Assembly (NCBI GenBank): GCA_003223415.1
Contig: QHUY01000006.1
Coordinates: 19,676 to 67,898 of the forward strand
Length of the DNA stretch: 48,223 nt
Source of the DNA: Gemmatimonadota bacterium
GTDB taxonomy: Bacteria; Gemmatimonadota; Gemmatimonadetes; Gemmatimonadales; GWC2-71-9
Direction: 5' to 3'
The stretch's first letter is position 1, and every line of letters starts with the position of its first letter. The notes beneath the pieces were generated by a model. The model was not told the DNA's origin and did not search any database. It saw nothing but the letters and a program-made list of their open reading frames with translations. Shown here piece after piece: positions 37,681 to 46,938 of the stretch. A program made the position numbers and the translations under genes.

Positions 37681-39069
37681 TTGGCAAGCTTCGACGTCAT
37701 CATCGTGGGGGGTGGACCCGCCGGCTACGTCTGCGCCATCCGCTGCGCCCAGCTCGGCCTGACCGCCGCCGTCGTCGAGAAGGAAAAGCTCGGCGGGGTG
37801 TGCGTGAATATCGGCTGCATCCCCACGAAGGCGCTGCTGCACTCGGCCTATATCGCCAACCTCCTGCGGGAGGCCAAGGACTTCGGGGTCGACGCCGCCA
37901 GCGTGAAGACGGACTACGGGGTCGCCATGAAGCGCTCCCGCCGCGTGAGCGACCAGAATTCCAAGGGCGTCGAATTCCTGATGAAGAAGCACAAGATCAC
38001 GGTCGTCAAAGGGAGCGGCGTCCTCCAGCCAGGCAAGAAGGTGAAAGTCGGCGGCGACGTCTACGAGGCCAAGAAAGCGGTGGTCGTCGCCTCCGGCTCG
38101 CGGGTGAAAGGGATCCCGCAGATCGGTCTCGAGATCAACAAGACCACGGTGATCTCCTCGGACGAGGCGCTGCTGCTCGAGCAGGCGCCCCCCTCCCTGA
38201 TCGTCGTGGGCGCGGGGGCGGTCGGGATGGAGTTCGCCGACATCTTCAACGCCTTCGGCGTGCCGATCACGCTCATCGAGGCCCTGCCCCGCATTCTGCC
38301 GCTCGAGGATGCGGAGGCCTCGGACACGCTCGCCAAGAGCTACAAGAAACGCGGCATCGAGGTGATCGCCGGCGCCAAGGTCGCCAAGGCGACCGCGGGC
38401 AAAGACAAGGTCGTCCTGGACGTCGAGGCGGGCGGCGAACGGAAGCAGGTCGCGGCGGCCGCCGTGCTGATGGCGGCGGGCCGCGCCGTGAACACCGAGA
38501 ACCTCGGGCTCAAGGAGTGCGGCATCCAGCTCACCGAGCGCGGGTTCATCAAGATCGACCAGCGTCTCCAGACCACGGCTCCGGGCTACTACGCGATCGG
38601 CGATGTCGCGGGGCCACCGATGCTGGCGCACAAGGGGTTTCGCGAGGGCGTCGTGGTGGCCGAGCTGTTGGCGGGCCAGCAGCCGCATCCCATCAAGTAC
38701 GACAACGTGCCGAGCGTGACGTACTGCCACCCCGAGGTCGCGAGCATCGGACTCACCGAGGAGCAGTGCAAGGAGCAGAAGCGCGACTATGTGGCGGGGC
38801 GCTTCCCCTTCTCGGCCAACGGCCGCGCGCGCGGCACCGGTGAGACCGAGGGTTTCGTGAAAATCCTCCGGGACAAGCAGTACGGCGAGATTCTCGGCGC
38901 CCACATCGTAGGCGCGCACGCGTCGGAGATGATCCACGAGCTCGCCGTGGCACGCGAGAACGAGTACACCGTGGAAGAGGTCGACCTCGCCATCCACGCG
39001 CATCCCACGATGTCCGAAGCCATCGACGAGGCGAGCCTCGACTCGCTCGGACGGGTGCTGCACCTGTGA
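37681..39069 (+). CDS. lpdA: Dihydrolipoamide dehydrogenase (PDH E3)
   Basis: 462 aa from TTG 37681, 6 nt after GGGGA. It reoxidises dihydrolipoyl groups with NAD. FAD site IVGGGPAGYVCAIRCAQLG; redox disulfide in GGVCVNIGCIPTKALL; NAD site VVGAGAVGMEFADIF; YAIGDVAGPPMLAHK; catalytic His-Glu pair in HAHPTMSEA. The same enzyme probably also serves as L protein of the glycine cleavage system. Confidence 0.96.
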   Translation: MASFDVIIVGGGPAGYVCAIRCAQLGLTAAVVEKEKLGGVCVNIGCIPTKALLHSAYIANLLREAKDFGVDAASVKTDYGVAMKRSRRVSDQNSKGVEFLMKKHKITVVKGSGVLQPGKKVKVGGDVYEAKKAVVVASGSRVKGIPQIGLEINKTTVISSDEALLLEQAPPSLIVVGAGAVGMEFADIFNAFGVPITLIEALPRILPLEDAEASDTLAKSYKKRGIEVIAGAKVAKATAGKDKVVLDVEAGGERKQVAAAAVLMAAGRAVNTENLGLKECGIQLTERGFIKIDQRLQTTAPGYYAIGDVAGPPMLAHKGFREGVVVAELLAGQQPHPIKYDNVPSVTYCHPEVASIGLTEEQCKEQKRDYVAGRFPFSANGRARGTGETEGFVKILRDKQYGEILGAHIVGAHASEMIHELAVARENEYTVEEVDLAIHAHPTMSEAIDEASLDSLGRVLHL

Positions 39070-39509
39070 CCGAGCCCGCGCAGAAGGATCCGCTCGCCAT
39101 CGGGCTGGGCGCCCTCACCGCGGGAGTGGGCCTCGGCGCCGCCTGCATCACGGTCGTGCTCCTCCTGGTACGGCTGCTGCAGCGCACCGCACAGGCCACC
39201 GGCGACCCCGCCACCGACGTGACCGGCGACCTGCTGATCGCCGGCCTGATCGCCGGCATCGCGATCGCGGCGCTCTTCGGCTGGCGCCGCAGCGACGGGA
39301 TCGAGAACCTGTGGCAGCGCGGCGTGGTGGGCGTCCTCTCGGTATTCGGGGCGCTGATGGTCGCGTTCTTCCTGACCATCCCCGCCCGTCAGCTCTTCGG
39401 CACGGTCGGGCTCGTCCTGCTCGCCGTAGCCATGGCGCTCATCGGTGTGGCCGGCAGCCGATGGGCGATTCGTGGTAGCGGCGAACGGGGCGCGGGAACC
39501 GCGATATGA
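39066..39509 (+). CDS. Small integral membrane protein, unknown function
   Basis: 147 aa from GTG 39066, overlapping lpdA by 4 nt, and overlapping lipB by 4 nt. Four hydrophobic segments (about 12-35, 52-70, 86-105, 110-130) joined by short charged loops (WRRSDGIENLWQRG). No family recognised. Its coupling between lpdA and lipB suggests only co-expression. Confidence 0.7.
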   Translation: MTEPAQKDPLAIGLGALTAGVGLGAACITVVLLLVRLLQRTAQATGDPATDVTGDLLIAGLIAGIAIAALFGWRRSDGIENLWQRGVVGVLSVFGALMVAFFLTIPARQLFGTVGLVLLAVAMALIGVAGSRWAIRGSGERGAGTAI

Positions 39510-40267
39510 GCGAGCGCATACTCGAGGTCGTCCAAGCCGGTCGCGTCCCGTACGGGGAGGCGCTCGGGTGGCAGCGTCGCCTCGCGCAGGCGCGCATCGC
39601 GGGCCGGCAACCGCACGACCTGCTGCTGCTCCTCGAGCATCCGCCAGTCGTCACGCTCGGCCGCAACTCCCACCACGCGCACCTGCTGCGCACCGACGGC
39701 ATCGAGGTGTTCGAGGTGGAGCGGGGAGGGGACGTCACCTACCACGGCCTCGGCCAGCTCGTGGGCTATCCCATCCTCGATCTCATGCAGCACCGGCCAG
39801 ACCTGCACTGGTACCTGCGCACCCTGGAGCAGGCGCTGATCGACGCTCTGGCCGAGCTCGGTATCCCGGCCGAGCGCGATCCGGGCTACACCGGCGTGTG
39901 GACGCGGAGGCGGAAAATCGCGAGCATCGGAATCCACGTGAAGCAGTGGGTCACCTGGCACGGCTTCGCCCTCAACGTCACGACCGACCTGGGGTCTTTC
40001 GAGCGGATCGTGCCGTGCGGAATCCCCGGGGTGGTCATGACCTCCGTCGAGCGCGAAGTCCCGGTGCCCGCGAGAATGGGGAATGGGGAAAAGGGAATGG
40101 TGACACACTCCACCGCGTTATGGGACGATACGGTGGCGGCGGTGGTGCGGGGGTTTGAGGGGGCGTTCGCCCTAACTGCCAAATACGTCGAGGAAAGGCG
40201 TCGAGGAGAAACGTCGAGGGAACCCGTCACAAACCCGCGCGCTGCGAGTCGGTACGATGTTCCTTGA
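39506..40267 (+). CDS. lipB: Octanoyl-[acyl-carrier-protein]:protein N-octanoyltransferase
   Basis: 253 aa. It moves octanoate from ACP to lipoyl domains before LipA acts. Motifs: HPPVVTLGRNS, VERGGDVTYHGLGQLVGYPI, catalytic Lys137 in RRKIASIGIHV, and catalytic Cys171 in VPCGIPGVVMTS. The C-terminal part is altered by repeats: RMGNGEKGM (190s) comes from the GAATGGG heptamers, and the last about 30 residues from VEERRRGETSREP on come from 13-nt units, with the TGA stop inside one of them. The catalytic core is intact. Confidence 0.95.
   Translation: MSERILEVVQAGRVPYGEALGWQRRLAQARIAGRQPHDLLLLLEHPPVVTLGRNSHHAHLLRTDGIEVFEVERGGDVTYHGLGQLVGYPILDLMQHRPDLHWYLRTLEQALIDALAELGIPAERDPGYTGVWTRRRKIASIGIHVKQWVTWHGFALNVTTDLGSFERIVPCGIPGVVMTSVEREVPVPARMGNGEKGMVTHSTALWDDTVAAVVRGFEGAFALTAKYVEERRRGETSREPVTNPRAASRYDVP
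40074..40100. repeat. GAATGGG heptamer run inside lipB
   Basis: Contiguous units GAATGGG, GAATGGG, GAAAAGG, GAATGG, read in frame as RMGNGEKGM between the catalytic core and the C-terminal region of LipB. No facing arm. Confidence 0.75.
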
Positions 40268-40295
40268 CGATGTTCCTTGACGTCTTCCCTCGACG
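40186..40295. repeat. 13-nt repeat hairpin, 3 + 3 units
   Basis: Left arm: three contiguous 13-nt units (40186-40224), CGTCGAGGAAAGG, CGTCGAGGAGAAA, CGTCGAGGGAACC. Right arm, inverted: three units (40257-40295), read on the minus strand as CGTCGAGGGAAGA, CGTCAAGGAACAT, CGTCAAGGAACAT. Loop 32 nt. The left arm codes for the LipB tail; the lipB TGA lies in the right arm; the right arm ends 8 nt before the next ATG. Confidence 0.92.
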
Positions 40296-40303
40296 GTTTT
40301 CAT

Positions 40304-40914
<611 letters not shown>

Positions 40915-40921
<7 letters not shown>

Positions 40922-41016
40922 GAAAAACGTCGAGGAAAAACGTCGAGGAGAGGCGTCGAGGAACACCGTACCCGACGATTCTCCTCGACGTCTCTCCTAG
41001 ACGCCGTTCCTGGACG
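40915..41016. repeat. 13-nt repeat hairpin, 4 + 3 units
   Basis: Left arm: four contiguous units (40915-40966), CGTCTAGGAAAAA, CGTCGAGGAAAAA, CGTCGAGGAGAGG, CGTCGAGGAACAC. Right arm: three inverted units (40978-41016), on the minus strand CGTCCAGGAACGG, CGTCTAGGAGAGA, CGTCGAGGAGAAT. Loop 11 nt. The CGTCTAGG units give the TAG stops of both convergent neighbours. Confidence 0.93.
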
Positions 41017-42343
41017 ACGTTTTCCCAAGGAGTTCGTAGAACCGCTGGAAAACGCGGATCCCATCCCACAGCTGCTGCAAGTCGAGCTTCTCATCCGGCG
41101 CGTGCAGTCGGTCGTCGGGAAGGCCGATGCCGGTGAGGATGACCGGGGCGCCCGACTTGCGCAGCGCCGGGATGACGGGGATCGAGCCCCCCGCGCGCGC
41201 CGCGACCGTGCCCCGCCCCACGACCTCCGTGAAGGCCCGATCGAGCAGCGCGAACGGCGGGTGGTTCACCTCGATGACGGCCGGATCGGCGCCGTGCAGG
41301 AAGTGCACCGTCGCGGTGACGTACTTGGGGACGAGCCGCTGCACCGCCGCGGCCAGCTGGCGTTCCACCGTCAGCAGCGTCTGGTGCGGCACGAGCCGCA
41401 GGCTCACCTTCGCCGTCGCCTCGGCCGGAATCACCGTCTTGGCGCCGTTGCCCGTGAATCCTCCGGTGATGCCGTGGATCTCGAACGTCGGCAACGCCCA
41501 CAGCCGCTCCAGCACGGAATACTTCTTCATGCCGACCAGGGCTTTGGCCTGCACGCGCCGCGTAAGAAATTCCCGCTCCTTGAACGGGAGCTGCTTCCAG
41601 AGGGCGCGCTCGGCTTTGCTGGGCGGCTGCACCGACCGGTAGAGGCCGGGGACGTTGATCTTGCCGTCCGGCCCCTTGAGCCGGCCGAGCAGGCGGCACA
41701 GCTCCTCGTGGGCGTTCGGCGCCGCCCCGCCGTATTCGCCGGAGTGCAGATCGGACTTGGCGGTGCGGACGGTGATCTCCGCGTAGGCGATTCCGCGCAA
41801 CGCGGTGTAGACTGCCGGCCAGCCGGGCGCGACGTAGGCCATGTCCGCCACCAGCACCGCATCGGCCTGGGTGCGCCGGGGCTCCCGGCGCAGCACGTCG
41901 AACAGGACCTTGCTGCCGTACTCCTCTTCGCCTTCGATCAGGAAGCGGAAGTTCACAGGGGGCCGGCCGCACGACTCGATCGCCTTGAGGAGGCAGAAGA
42001 CCTGACCCTTGTCGTCGGCGGCGCCGCGGGCGAACAGCTGGCCGTCGCGGACCGTCGGCGCGAACGGCGGCGCGGTCCACTCCTCGAGGGGATCCGGCGG
42101 CTGCACATCGTAATGGCCATAGAGCAGCAGCGTCGGCGCGCCCGGGACCTGGGGGCCGACGCCCCAGACCACCGGATGAGTGTCGCTACCGAGAAACTGC
42201 ACGTCGCGGCATCCGACGTGGCGCAGCTCGGCAGCCACCCACTCGGCGGCGCGACGGCAATCGGAGTTGTGCGCGGGAAGAGTGGAGACTGACGGAATCC
42301 GGAGGAACTCCGTCAGCTCCCGCAGAAGTCGGTCGGAATCCAT
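40997..42343 (-). CDS. M20-family dipeptidase/carboxypeptidase
   Basis: 448 aa. Zinc-dependent peptidase: first metal His in LLYGHYDVQPP, bridging Asp in ARGAADDKGQ, catalytic Glu in IEGEEEYGS, and SDLHSGEYGG of the dimerisation region. It resembles the CNDP/DapE-like dipeptidase branch (IxGGFxGNGxKTVIP). Likely a cytoplasmic step in peptide breakdown after import. The last nine residues (GKTSSRNGV) and the TAG stop are encoded by the 13-nt repeat. Confidence 0.93.
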   Translation of the reverse strand: MDSDRLLRELTEFLRIPSVSTLPAHNSDCRRAAEWVAAELRHVGCRDVQFLGSDTHPVVWGVGPQVPGAPTLLLYGHYDVQPPDPLEEWTAPPFAPTVRDGQLFARGAADDKGQVFCLLKAIESCGRPPVNFRFLIEGEEEYGSKVLFDVLRREPRRTQADAVLVADMAYVAPGWPAVYTALRGIAYAEITVRTAKSDLHSGEYGGAAPNAHEELCRLLGRLKGPDGKINVPGLYRSVQPPSKAERALWKQLPFKEREFLTRRVQAKALVGMKKYSVLERLWALPTFEIHGITGGFTGNGAKTVIPAEATAKVSLRLVPHQTLLTVERQLAAAVQRLVPKYVTATVHFLHGADPAVIEVNHPPFALLDRAFTEVVGRGTVAARAGGSIPVIPALRKSGAPVILTGIGLPDDRLHAPDEKLDLQQLWDGIRVFQRFYELLGKTSSRNGV

Positions 42344-42353
42344 CGTGCGCCCA

Positions 42354-42404
42354 AATGTAGACGGTCGAGGCTCGCCTAGCCAGCGTGTCGGCGGCGGGTA
42401 GATT
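42354..42404. promoter_or_regulatory. Divergent -10-like elements
   Basis: In the 68-nt gap between the M20 dipeptidase and the TPR gene, TACATT (minus strand, 42354-42359) lies 10 nt before the M20 ATG and TAGATT (plus, 42399-42404) 7 nt before the TPR-protein ATG. -35 boxes are not obvious. Confidence 0.35.
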
Positions 42405-42411
42405 CCCCGGG

Positions 42412-43539
42412 ATGCGAACGACGGCGTCCTACGATCTGTTCCCGGACGCGCCCAGCGAGCGGGCGATGGCTCGCGCGCGGTGGCTGGCGCGCGAAGGGCG
42501 CGTGGCCGACGCCGAATCGGCCTACCGTGGCGTACTCGCCACGCATCCGGACCTGAAGCCCTGCTGGGCGGAGTACTTCGAGTTGCTGCGCACTGCGGGC
42601 CGCCCCGAGGACGCCCTGCGTCTCGCCGAGGGCGCCGCGGTGCAATTCGGCGACGGAGCCTTCCCCCTGGCGCTCAAGGGTGCGGCGTTGATCGAGCTCG
42701 CGCGATTCCCCGACGCCTTGGCGGTGCTGGAGCGTGCCGTCGAAGCCGACCCCGACCTCGCGCTCGTGTGGCACGAGCTCGGCTACGCGGCCTACCGACT
42801 GGGCAACCCCGACCGCGCGCTGCTGGCCCTCGACCGTGCGTTCGCGCTCGAGCCGCACACGGAGACGTTGAAGCTGCGGGGCCGGATCCTGCGCGAGGCC
42901 GGACGCTACGCGGCCGCCGAGGTCGCGTTCGAGGCGGCAGCGCAGGCGGCGGAGCATCGCGAGCAGCGCGAAGAGGCGGAGCGCGAGATCCTGGCCACGC
43001 GGCGCTACGCCTTCTGGGCGCCACGCCGGCCAGACGACCTGCAGCCCGCGGAGCGGTGGTTCGCCGAGACCGGCGCGGTCGTGCTGGCGCCGGTCCCGGG
43101 CCCGGTCCCGCCGAGTGACGAGGCACTCGCCAAGGCGTTCGCGGAGCTGGCGCAGGATTCGGGGTGGCGCTTCGGGCAGGTGGTGGCCGTGGGCCCGAGC
43201 CTGCCCGTGTGGGCGCCGCTCGCCGAGGCGCTGGGCGCGCCCCTGGTCGGGCGCGACGGGGTCGACCCGCCCGCGGTGCCGCTCGTGGCGGCTCTGCGGC
43301 CGCTCGCACCGGAGGCGGGATGGTCGGCGCTCACCGCAGCCATCACCGAGGCGGGGGCGGGGTTGGTGTTCGTGCTCGAGCACCCGGCAGAAACGCCCAG
43401 CGCCGTGGGTGCCGACGTGATCGGCGTTCTCACCGACGCTGGCCAGCGGCGCTCCCGGATGCCACAGCCCGCGCACGCCCTGGCGGTGGCCCAGCACCCC
43501 GGCGCCCGCCTCGCGGGCCGCCGCCTGCAGATTCCCTAG
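42412..43539 (+). CDS. Tetratricopeptide-repeat protein
   Basis: 375 aa from ATG 42412. Residues about 18-190 are four to five TPR units (WLAREGRVADAESAYRGVLATHP, LALKGAALIELARFPDALAVLERAVEADP, VWHELGYAAYRLGNPDRALLALDRAFALEP). The C-terminal half is alanine-rich and not assigned; VVAVGPSLPVWAPLAEALGAPLVG suggests a mixed alpha/beta domain. No signal peptide. TPR regions bind other proteins; the partner is unknown. Confidence 0.8.
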   Translation: MRTTASYDLFPDAPSERAMARARWLAREGRVADAESAYRGVLATHPDLKPCWAEYFELLRTAGRPEDALRLAEGAAVQFGDGAFPLALKGAALIELARFPDALAVLERAVEADPDLALVWHELGYAAYRLGNPDRALLALDRAFALEPHTETLKLRGRILREAGRYAAAEVAFEAAAQAAEHREQREEAEREILATRRYAFWAPRRPDDLQPAERWFAETGAVVLAPVPGPVPPSDEALAKAFAELAQDSGWRFGQVVAVGPSLPVWAPLAEALGAPLVGRDGVDPPAVPLVAALRPLAPEAGWSALTAAITEAGAGLVFVLEHPAETPSAVGADVIGVLTDAGQRRSRMPQPAHALAVAQHPGARLAGRRLQIP

Positions 43540-43559
43540 CCAGGAACTGGGAGGCTCGC

Positions 43560-44819
43560 GTGACCGCTCCCGCCCGCCCGACGATGTCGGGGAAGGCCAT
43601 CACCCAGAGCCAGTTCGACCGGGCCGCCGATCTGATCAATCTGGAGAGCTACATGCGTCGTATCCTCACCTCGCCGTTCCGCGAGGTGCAGGTGGAAGTC
43701 CCGGTCCGCTTGGACGACGGCCGCATCGAGGTGTTCACCGGGTACCGCATCCAGCACAACGGCGCTCGCGGGCCCTGCAAGGGCGGCATCCGCTTCCACC
43801 CCAGCGCGGACCACGACGAGATCCTCGGCCTGGCCACGATCATGACGTGGAAGACGGCCCTCATGGACATCCCGTTCGGCGGTGCCAAGGGCGGCGTGAC
43901 CGTGGACCCGAAGCGGCTGTCCCGGCTCGAGCTCGAGCGGCTGACGCGGCGCTTCACGCAACGCATCGCCATCGTCCTCGGCCCCTACCGCGACATCCCT
44001 GCGCCGGACGTGAACACCAACGCGCAAGTCATGGCCTGGATCCTGGACGAGTACTCCAGCCGGCAGGGGTACACCCCGGCGGTCGTGACCGGCAAGCCCG
44101 TCTCGTTGGGCGGCTCGCTGGGGCGCGAGGAGGCGACGGGCCGGGGAATCATGTACGTGATGGCCGAGTTCGCACGCGACTTCGGCGTCCCGCTGAAGGG
44201 CGGCCGGGTGGTGATTCAGGGGTTCGGCAACGTGGGTAGCCACTTGGCCCGGCTGCTCGACGCCGAGGCGGGCGCCAAAGTGATCGCCGTGAGCGACGTC
44301 CAGGGCGGGATTCTCAACGACAAGGGGCTCAACCTGCCCGGGCTACTCGCCCATGTCGCCGACAACAAGCCGGTCTCAGCCTGGAAGGGCGGCAAAGCGA
44401 TCACCAACGACGAGCTGTGGGCAGTGCCGTGTGACTGGCTGGTGCCCGCCGCGCTGGGCAGTGTAATCACCAAGGAAGCCAATGCGCGCACCATCGACTG
44501 CAAGGTCCTGGTGGAAGGGGCCAACGCGCCGACGACCCCGACGGCGGATCTCATCCTCGAGGAGCGCGGCATTCCGGTCCTTCCCGATTTCCTGGCCAAC
44601 GCTGGCGGCGTGACGGTCAGCTATTACGAGTGGGCGCAGAACCTGCAGCAGTACCGCTGGACGCACGAGCAAGTGAACCGCGAGCTCCAGGCGACGATCA
44701 CGAAGGCCTACGTCGCCGTGCGCGACCTGGCCAAGCAGAAGGCCGTGACGTTGCGGACGGCCGCGTACGCGATCGCGCTGCAACGCGTCGCGGAGGCGGA
44801 GCGGTTGCGGGGGAACTAG
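43560..44819 (+). CDS. gdhA: Glu/Leu/Phe/Val dehydrogenase (glutamate dehydrogenase)
   Basis: 419 aa from GTG 43560, with GGGAGG about 6 nt upstream. It interconverts glutamate and 2-oxoglutarate plus ammonia. Substrate lysine in GPCKGGIRFHP; catalytic Lys110 in PFGGAKGGV; nucleotide site VIQGFGNVGSHLARLL; ANAPTTPTAD and LPDFLANAGGVTVSYYEW are family-typical. The GGC-rich NAD motif (GxGNVG) fits NAD use rather than NADP, uncertainly. It would feed amino acids from peptide breakdown into central metabolism. Confidence 0.95.
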   Translation: MTAPARPTMSGKAITQSQFDRAADLINLESYMRRILTSPFREVQVEVPVRLDDGRIEVFTGYRIQHNGARGPCKGGIRFHPSADHDEILGLATIMTWKTALMDIPFGGAKGGVTVDPKRLSRLELERLTRRFTQRIAIVLGPYRDIPAPDVNTNAQVMAWILDEYSSRQGYTPAVVTGKPVSLGGSLGREEATGRGIMYVMAEFARDFGVPLKGGRVVIQGFGNVGSHLARLLDAEAGAKVIAVSDVQGGILNDKGLNLPGLLAHVADNKPVSAWKGGKAITNDELWAVPCDWLVPAALGSVITKEANARTIDCKVLVEGANAPTTPTADLILEERGIPVLPDFLANAGGVTVSYYEWAQNLQQYRWTHEQVNRELQATITKAYVAVRDLAKQKAVTLRTAAYAIALQRVAEAERLRGN

Positions 44820-44839
44820 GGGCGGAGCGGCGTCCGCCC
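44820..44839. terminator. Bidirectional terminator hairpin
   Basis: Perfect 7-bp stem GGGCGGA/TCCGCCC with a 6-nt loop, filling the 27-nt gap between the convergent gdhA and PF10023 genes. Confidence 0.6.
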
Positions 44840-44846
44840 GACCGCC

Positions 44847-45968
44847 TTACTCGTCCGCCGGCACCCCCGGCCGGGAGTACAGGGCCCGGTACGGGTCCTG
44901 ATCCGGTTGCGTGAACACGCGGATCTGGATCGCGCGGATCGCCTCCGCAATGTCGGCGTTGCTCTGCACGTAGATCTCGTCGAACAGGTTGAGGTTCATC
45001 CGGTAGAGGCGCTGGGCGATCACCACGGCATTGTTGAGCGGTACCCGGCTGAGCCACCGCCAATCGTAGGTCTCGAGCCCCTGCCCCACCCCGCCAGCCA
45101 GCTGCGCGCCGGCCCAACGGAAGATCGTCTCCCGCGCGTGCGCGAGCCGCACCGCGCTGAGGGTATCGGCGTACGCTGAATCGAGCCGCCGCGCCAGCTC
45201 CGCGTAGAAGACGTCCAGCGTGCGCTCGTCCCGCCAGCGCGCCGCCGCCCGCCTCGCATCGAGCGTGTCGCCGCGCGAGCGGAAGAACCGCTCCGCCCCG
45301 CGATACCCCACGAAGCTCGCGAAGCTCTCGTTGAACGGCGTCTGGCTCTTCAGGTACAGGGTGTTGTGGGCCAGCTCGTGGAGGACGGTCGCGACCAGCT
45401 CCATCGTGTCCCGGTCCACCGCGGTGGAGAACAGCGGATCGCTGAAGTAGCCCAGCGTCGAGAACGCCCCCGAGGGCCGCAGGTAGACGTCGTACCCCTC
45501 CCGGTCGAGCTCGGCCGCCTCGGACTGGGCGCGGCGGGCGTCGAAGAACCCCTTGTAGGGCACGTCCCCCACGATCGGAAAGCTCCAGGTGAACTGCCGC
45601 AGCTTGTTGCGGGGGCTGGCCGACAGGACGAGCAGCAGCGTGTCGCGGCCGACGTTTACGTAGGTCGTATAGGTCTCGCCCGCCGCGAGGCGCAGCGAAT
45701 CGGCGGCGAACTGCCGCGCGACGAGCACGAGCTTGAGCCGCTGCGCCAGCGGCGCGGGAGTGGTCGGGTCGACAAGCAATTTGGCGATCGACCGGCGCTT
45801 GAGGAGAATCCGCATCTCCTCGAGTCCGGCGCGGGCCACGTAGCGGGCGTCGCCGCTGACGACCAACAGCAGCCCGGCCGCCGCGACGAGGCCGACCAGC
45901 GCGCCAAGCGCGAGCCGCCGTAGGATCCGCCCCCAGCGGGGGCGGCGGCGCACGGTCAGGGTGTCCAC
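44847..45968 (-). CDS. Putative aminopeptidase (PF10023/DUF2265 type)
   Basis: 373 aa from GTG 45968. An N-terminal membrane anchor (about 15-40, LALGALVGLVAAAGLLLVV) is followed by the PF10023 pattern: AAGETYTTYVNVGRDTLLLVLSA, FPIVGDVPYKGFF, RPSGAFSTLGYFSDPL, the zinc motif HELAHNTLY, and NESFASFVGYRGA. The family is annotated as putative zinc aminopeptidase, without firm biochemistry that I know of. The start overlaps the end of the PorV-like gene by 13 nt; a GTG at 45953, just after that stop, is an alternative. Confidence 0.8.
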   Translation of the reverse strand: MDTLTVRRRPRWGRILRRLALGALVGLVAAAGLLLVVSGDARYVARAGLEEMRILLKRRSIAKLLVDPTTPAPLAQRLKLVLVARQFAADSLRLAAGETYTTYVNVGRDTLLLVLSASPRNKLRQFTWSFPIVGDVPYKGFFDARRAQSEAAELDREGYDVYLRPSGAFSTLGYFSDPLFSTAVDRDTMELVATVLHELAHNTLYLKSQTPFNESFASFVGYRGAERFFRSRGDTLDARRAAARWRDERTLDVFYAELARRLDSAYADTLSAVRLAHARETIFRWAGAQLAGGVGQGLETYDWRWLSRVPLNNAVVIAQRLYRMNLNLFDEIYVQSNADIAEAIRAIQIRVFTQPDQDPYRALYSRPGVPADE

Positions 45969-46861
45969 CGCAACCCGACGCGGTGCGTCCCGCCGCCCAG
46001 GACCGCGAAGCCCTGGTAAGCGTAGTCGAAATGCAGCCGACCCAGCTCCACGCCGCCCCCCACCGTGAAGCGGGAGGCGTCGCTCGTGGGCGAGCGCGTG
46101 GCGTAACCCAGCCGTCCCACCAGCCCGACGCCCCCCGTCACCACACCGCCCTCCACACCCTGGACGAGGATCGCCGGCTGCCCGGGGGTCCACTGCCCTT
46201 CGAGCGTGCTGAGCAACCGCATCGTGCCCTGGGGGTCGACATAGTTCAGGGTGACGCCAGCGCGAGTGCGCCGCGGCAGCCGGGCGCCGCCGCCGAAGTC
46301 CCCACCGATGTTCTGCACGCTCGCCCCAAGCGCGAAGATATCGAAGACGGCAATCGCAAGCCCCGCGTCGCCCGCCCAGGCGTCGGCCGCATAGCCGCCG
46401 ATCTGCTGCCGGGCGTACTTACCCGAGACGCCCAGCGCGATCAGGCCGCGCCGGTAGACGAAGGAGGAGACGGCGAGCAGGTCGGCGGCCGTGAAGGTGC
46501 CGCCCGTCGGCATCCCGCGACGACCGCCGGTGGACGGATCCGGCACGATGATCTGCTCGGAGCCGTAGTCGAGCGCCTGGGCGCCCGCCCCCCAGGTGAG
46601 TCGCCCCACCCGGACCGCGATGGCGGCCGTCGAATAGACCGTCCCCACGAGATACGGCTCGTAGGAGCCTTCTATGGCGACGTGCCGGATGGTGGCGAGG
46701 CCGGCGGGGTTCGCGAACATCGCGCCGGCGTCACCCACGAGCGCCGCCCCCGCACCGCCCAGCCCCGCCGATCGGGTCGAGCCCGGCAGGCTGCTCAGCA
46801 CGCTCCCCTCCGATTGTCCCGCCAGCAGCGTTACGACGAAGACGTCGAGGAACAGCGTCAA
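45956..46861 (-). CDS. PorV/PorQ-family outer-membrane protein, 5' end made of repeat DNA
   Basis: 301 aa from TTG 46861. The family start GSTRSAGLGGAGAALVGDAGAMFANPAGLA is clear, followed by barrel-like alternating strands ending in VGLRWTP. PorV/PorQ proteins are FadL-like barrels, some linked to type IX secretion. The signal peptide (LTLFLDVFVVTLLAGQ) is encoded in its first residues by inverted 13-nt units: the TTG start is the centre of a CCTTGACG unit. An extension to 47218 overlaps the protease gene upstream and is rejected. Confidence 0.75.
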   Translation of the reverse strand: MTLFLDVFVVTLLAGQSEGSVLSSLPGSTRSAGLGGAGAALVGDAGAMFANPAGLATIRHVAIEGSYEPYLVGTVYSTAAIAVRVGRLTWGAGAQALDYGSEQIIVPDPSTGGRRGMPTGGTFTAADLLAVSSFVYRRGLIALGVSGKYARQQIGGYAADAWAGDAGLAIAVFDIFALGASVQNIGGDFGGGARLPRRTRAGVTLNYVDPQGTMRLLSTLEGQWTPGQPAILVQGVEGGVVTGGVGLVGRLGYATRSPTSDASRFTVGGGVELGRLHFDYAYQGFAVLGGGTHRVGLRWTP

Positions 46862-46927
46862 GGAGCAACGTCGAGGAAAAACGTGACGACCTACCTGGAC
46901 GTTTCCCCTCGACGGTGTTCCTCGACG
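46843..46927. repeat. 13-nt repeat hairpin, 3 + 3 units
   Basis: Left arm: three contiguous units (46843-46881), CGTCGAGGAACAG, CGTCAAGGAGCAA, CGTCGAGGAAAAA. Right arm: three inverted units (46889-46927), on the minus strand CGTCGAGGAACAC, CGTCGAGGGGAAA, CGTCCAGGTAGGT. Loop 7 nt. It starts 11 nt after the stop of the M30-like protease gene and enters the PorV-like coding sequence. Confidence 0.92.
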
Positions 46928-46938
46928 CCGTTGCATTT

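Noticed and set aside
36739-39063. A 774-codon open frame antisense to the E2 and lpdA genes
   Set aside because: No recognisable motifs, and it lies opposite two well-supported PDH genes.
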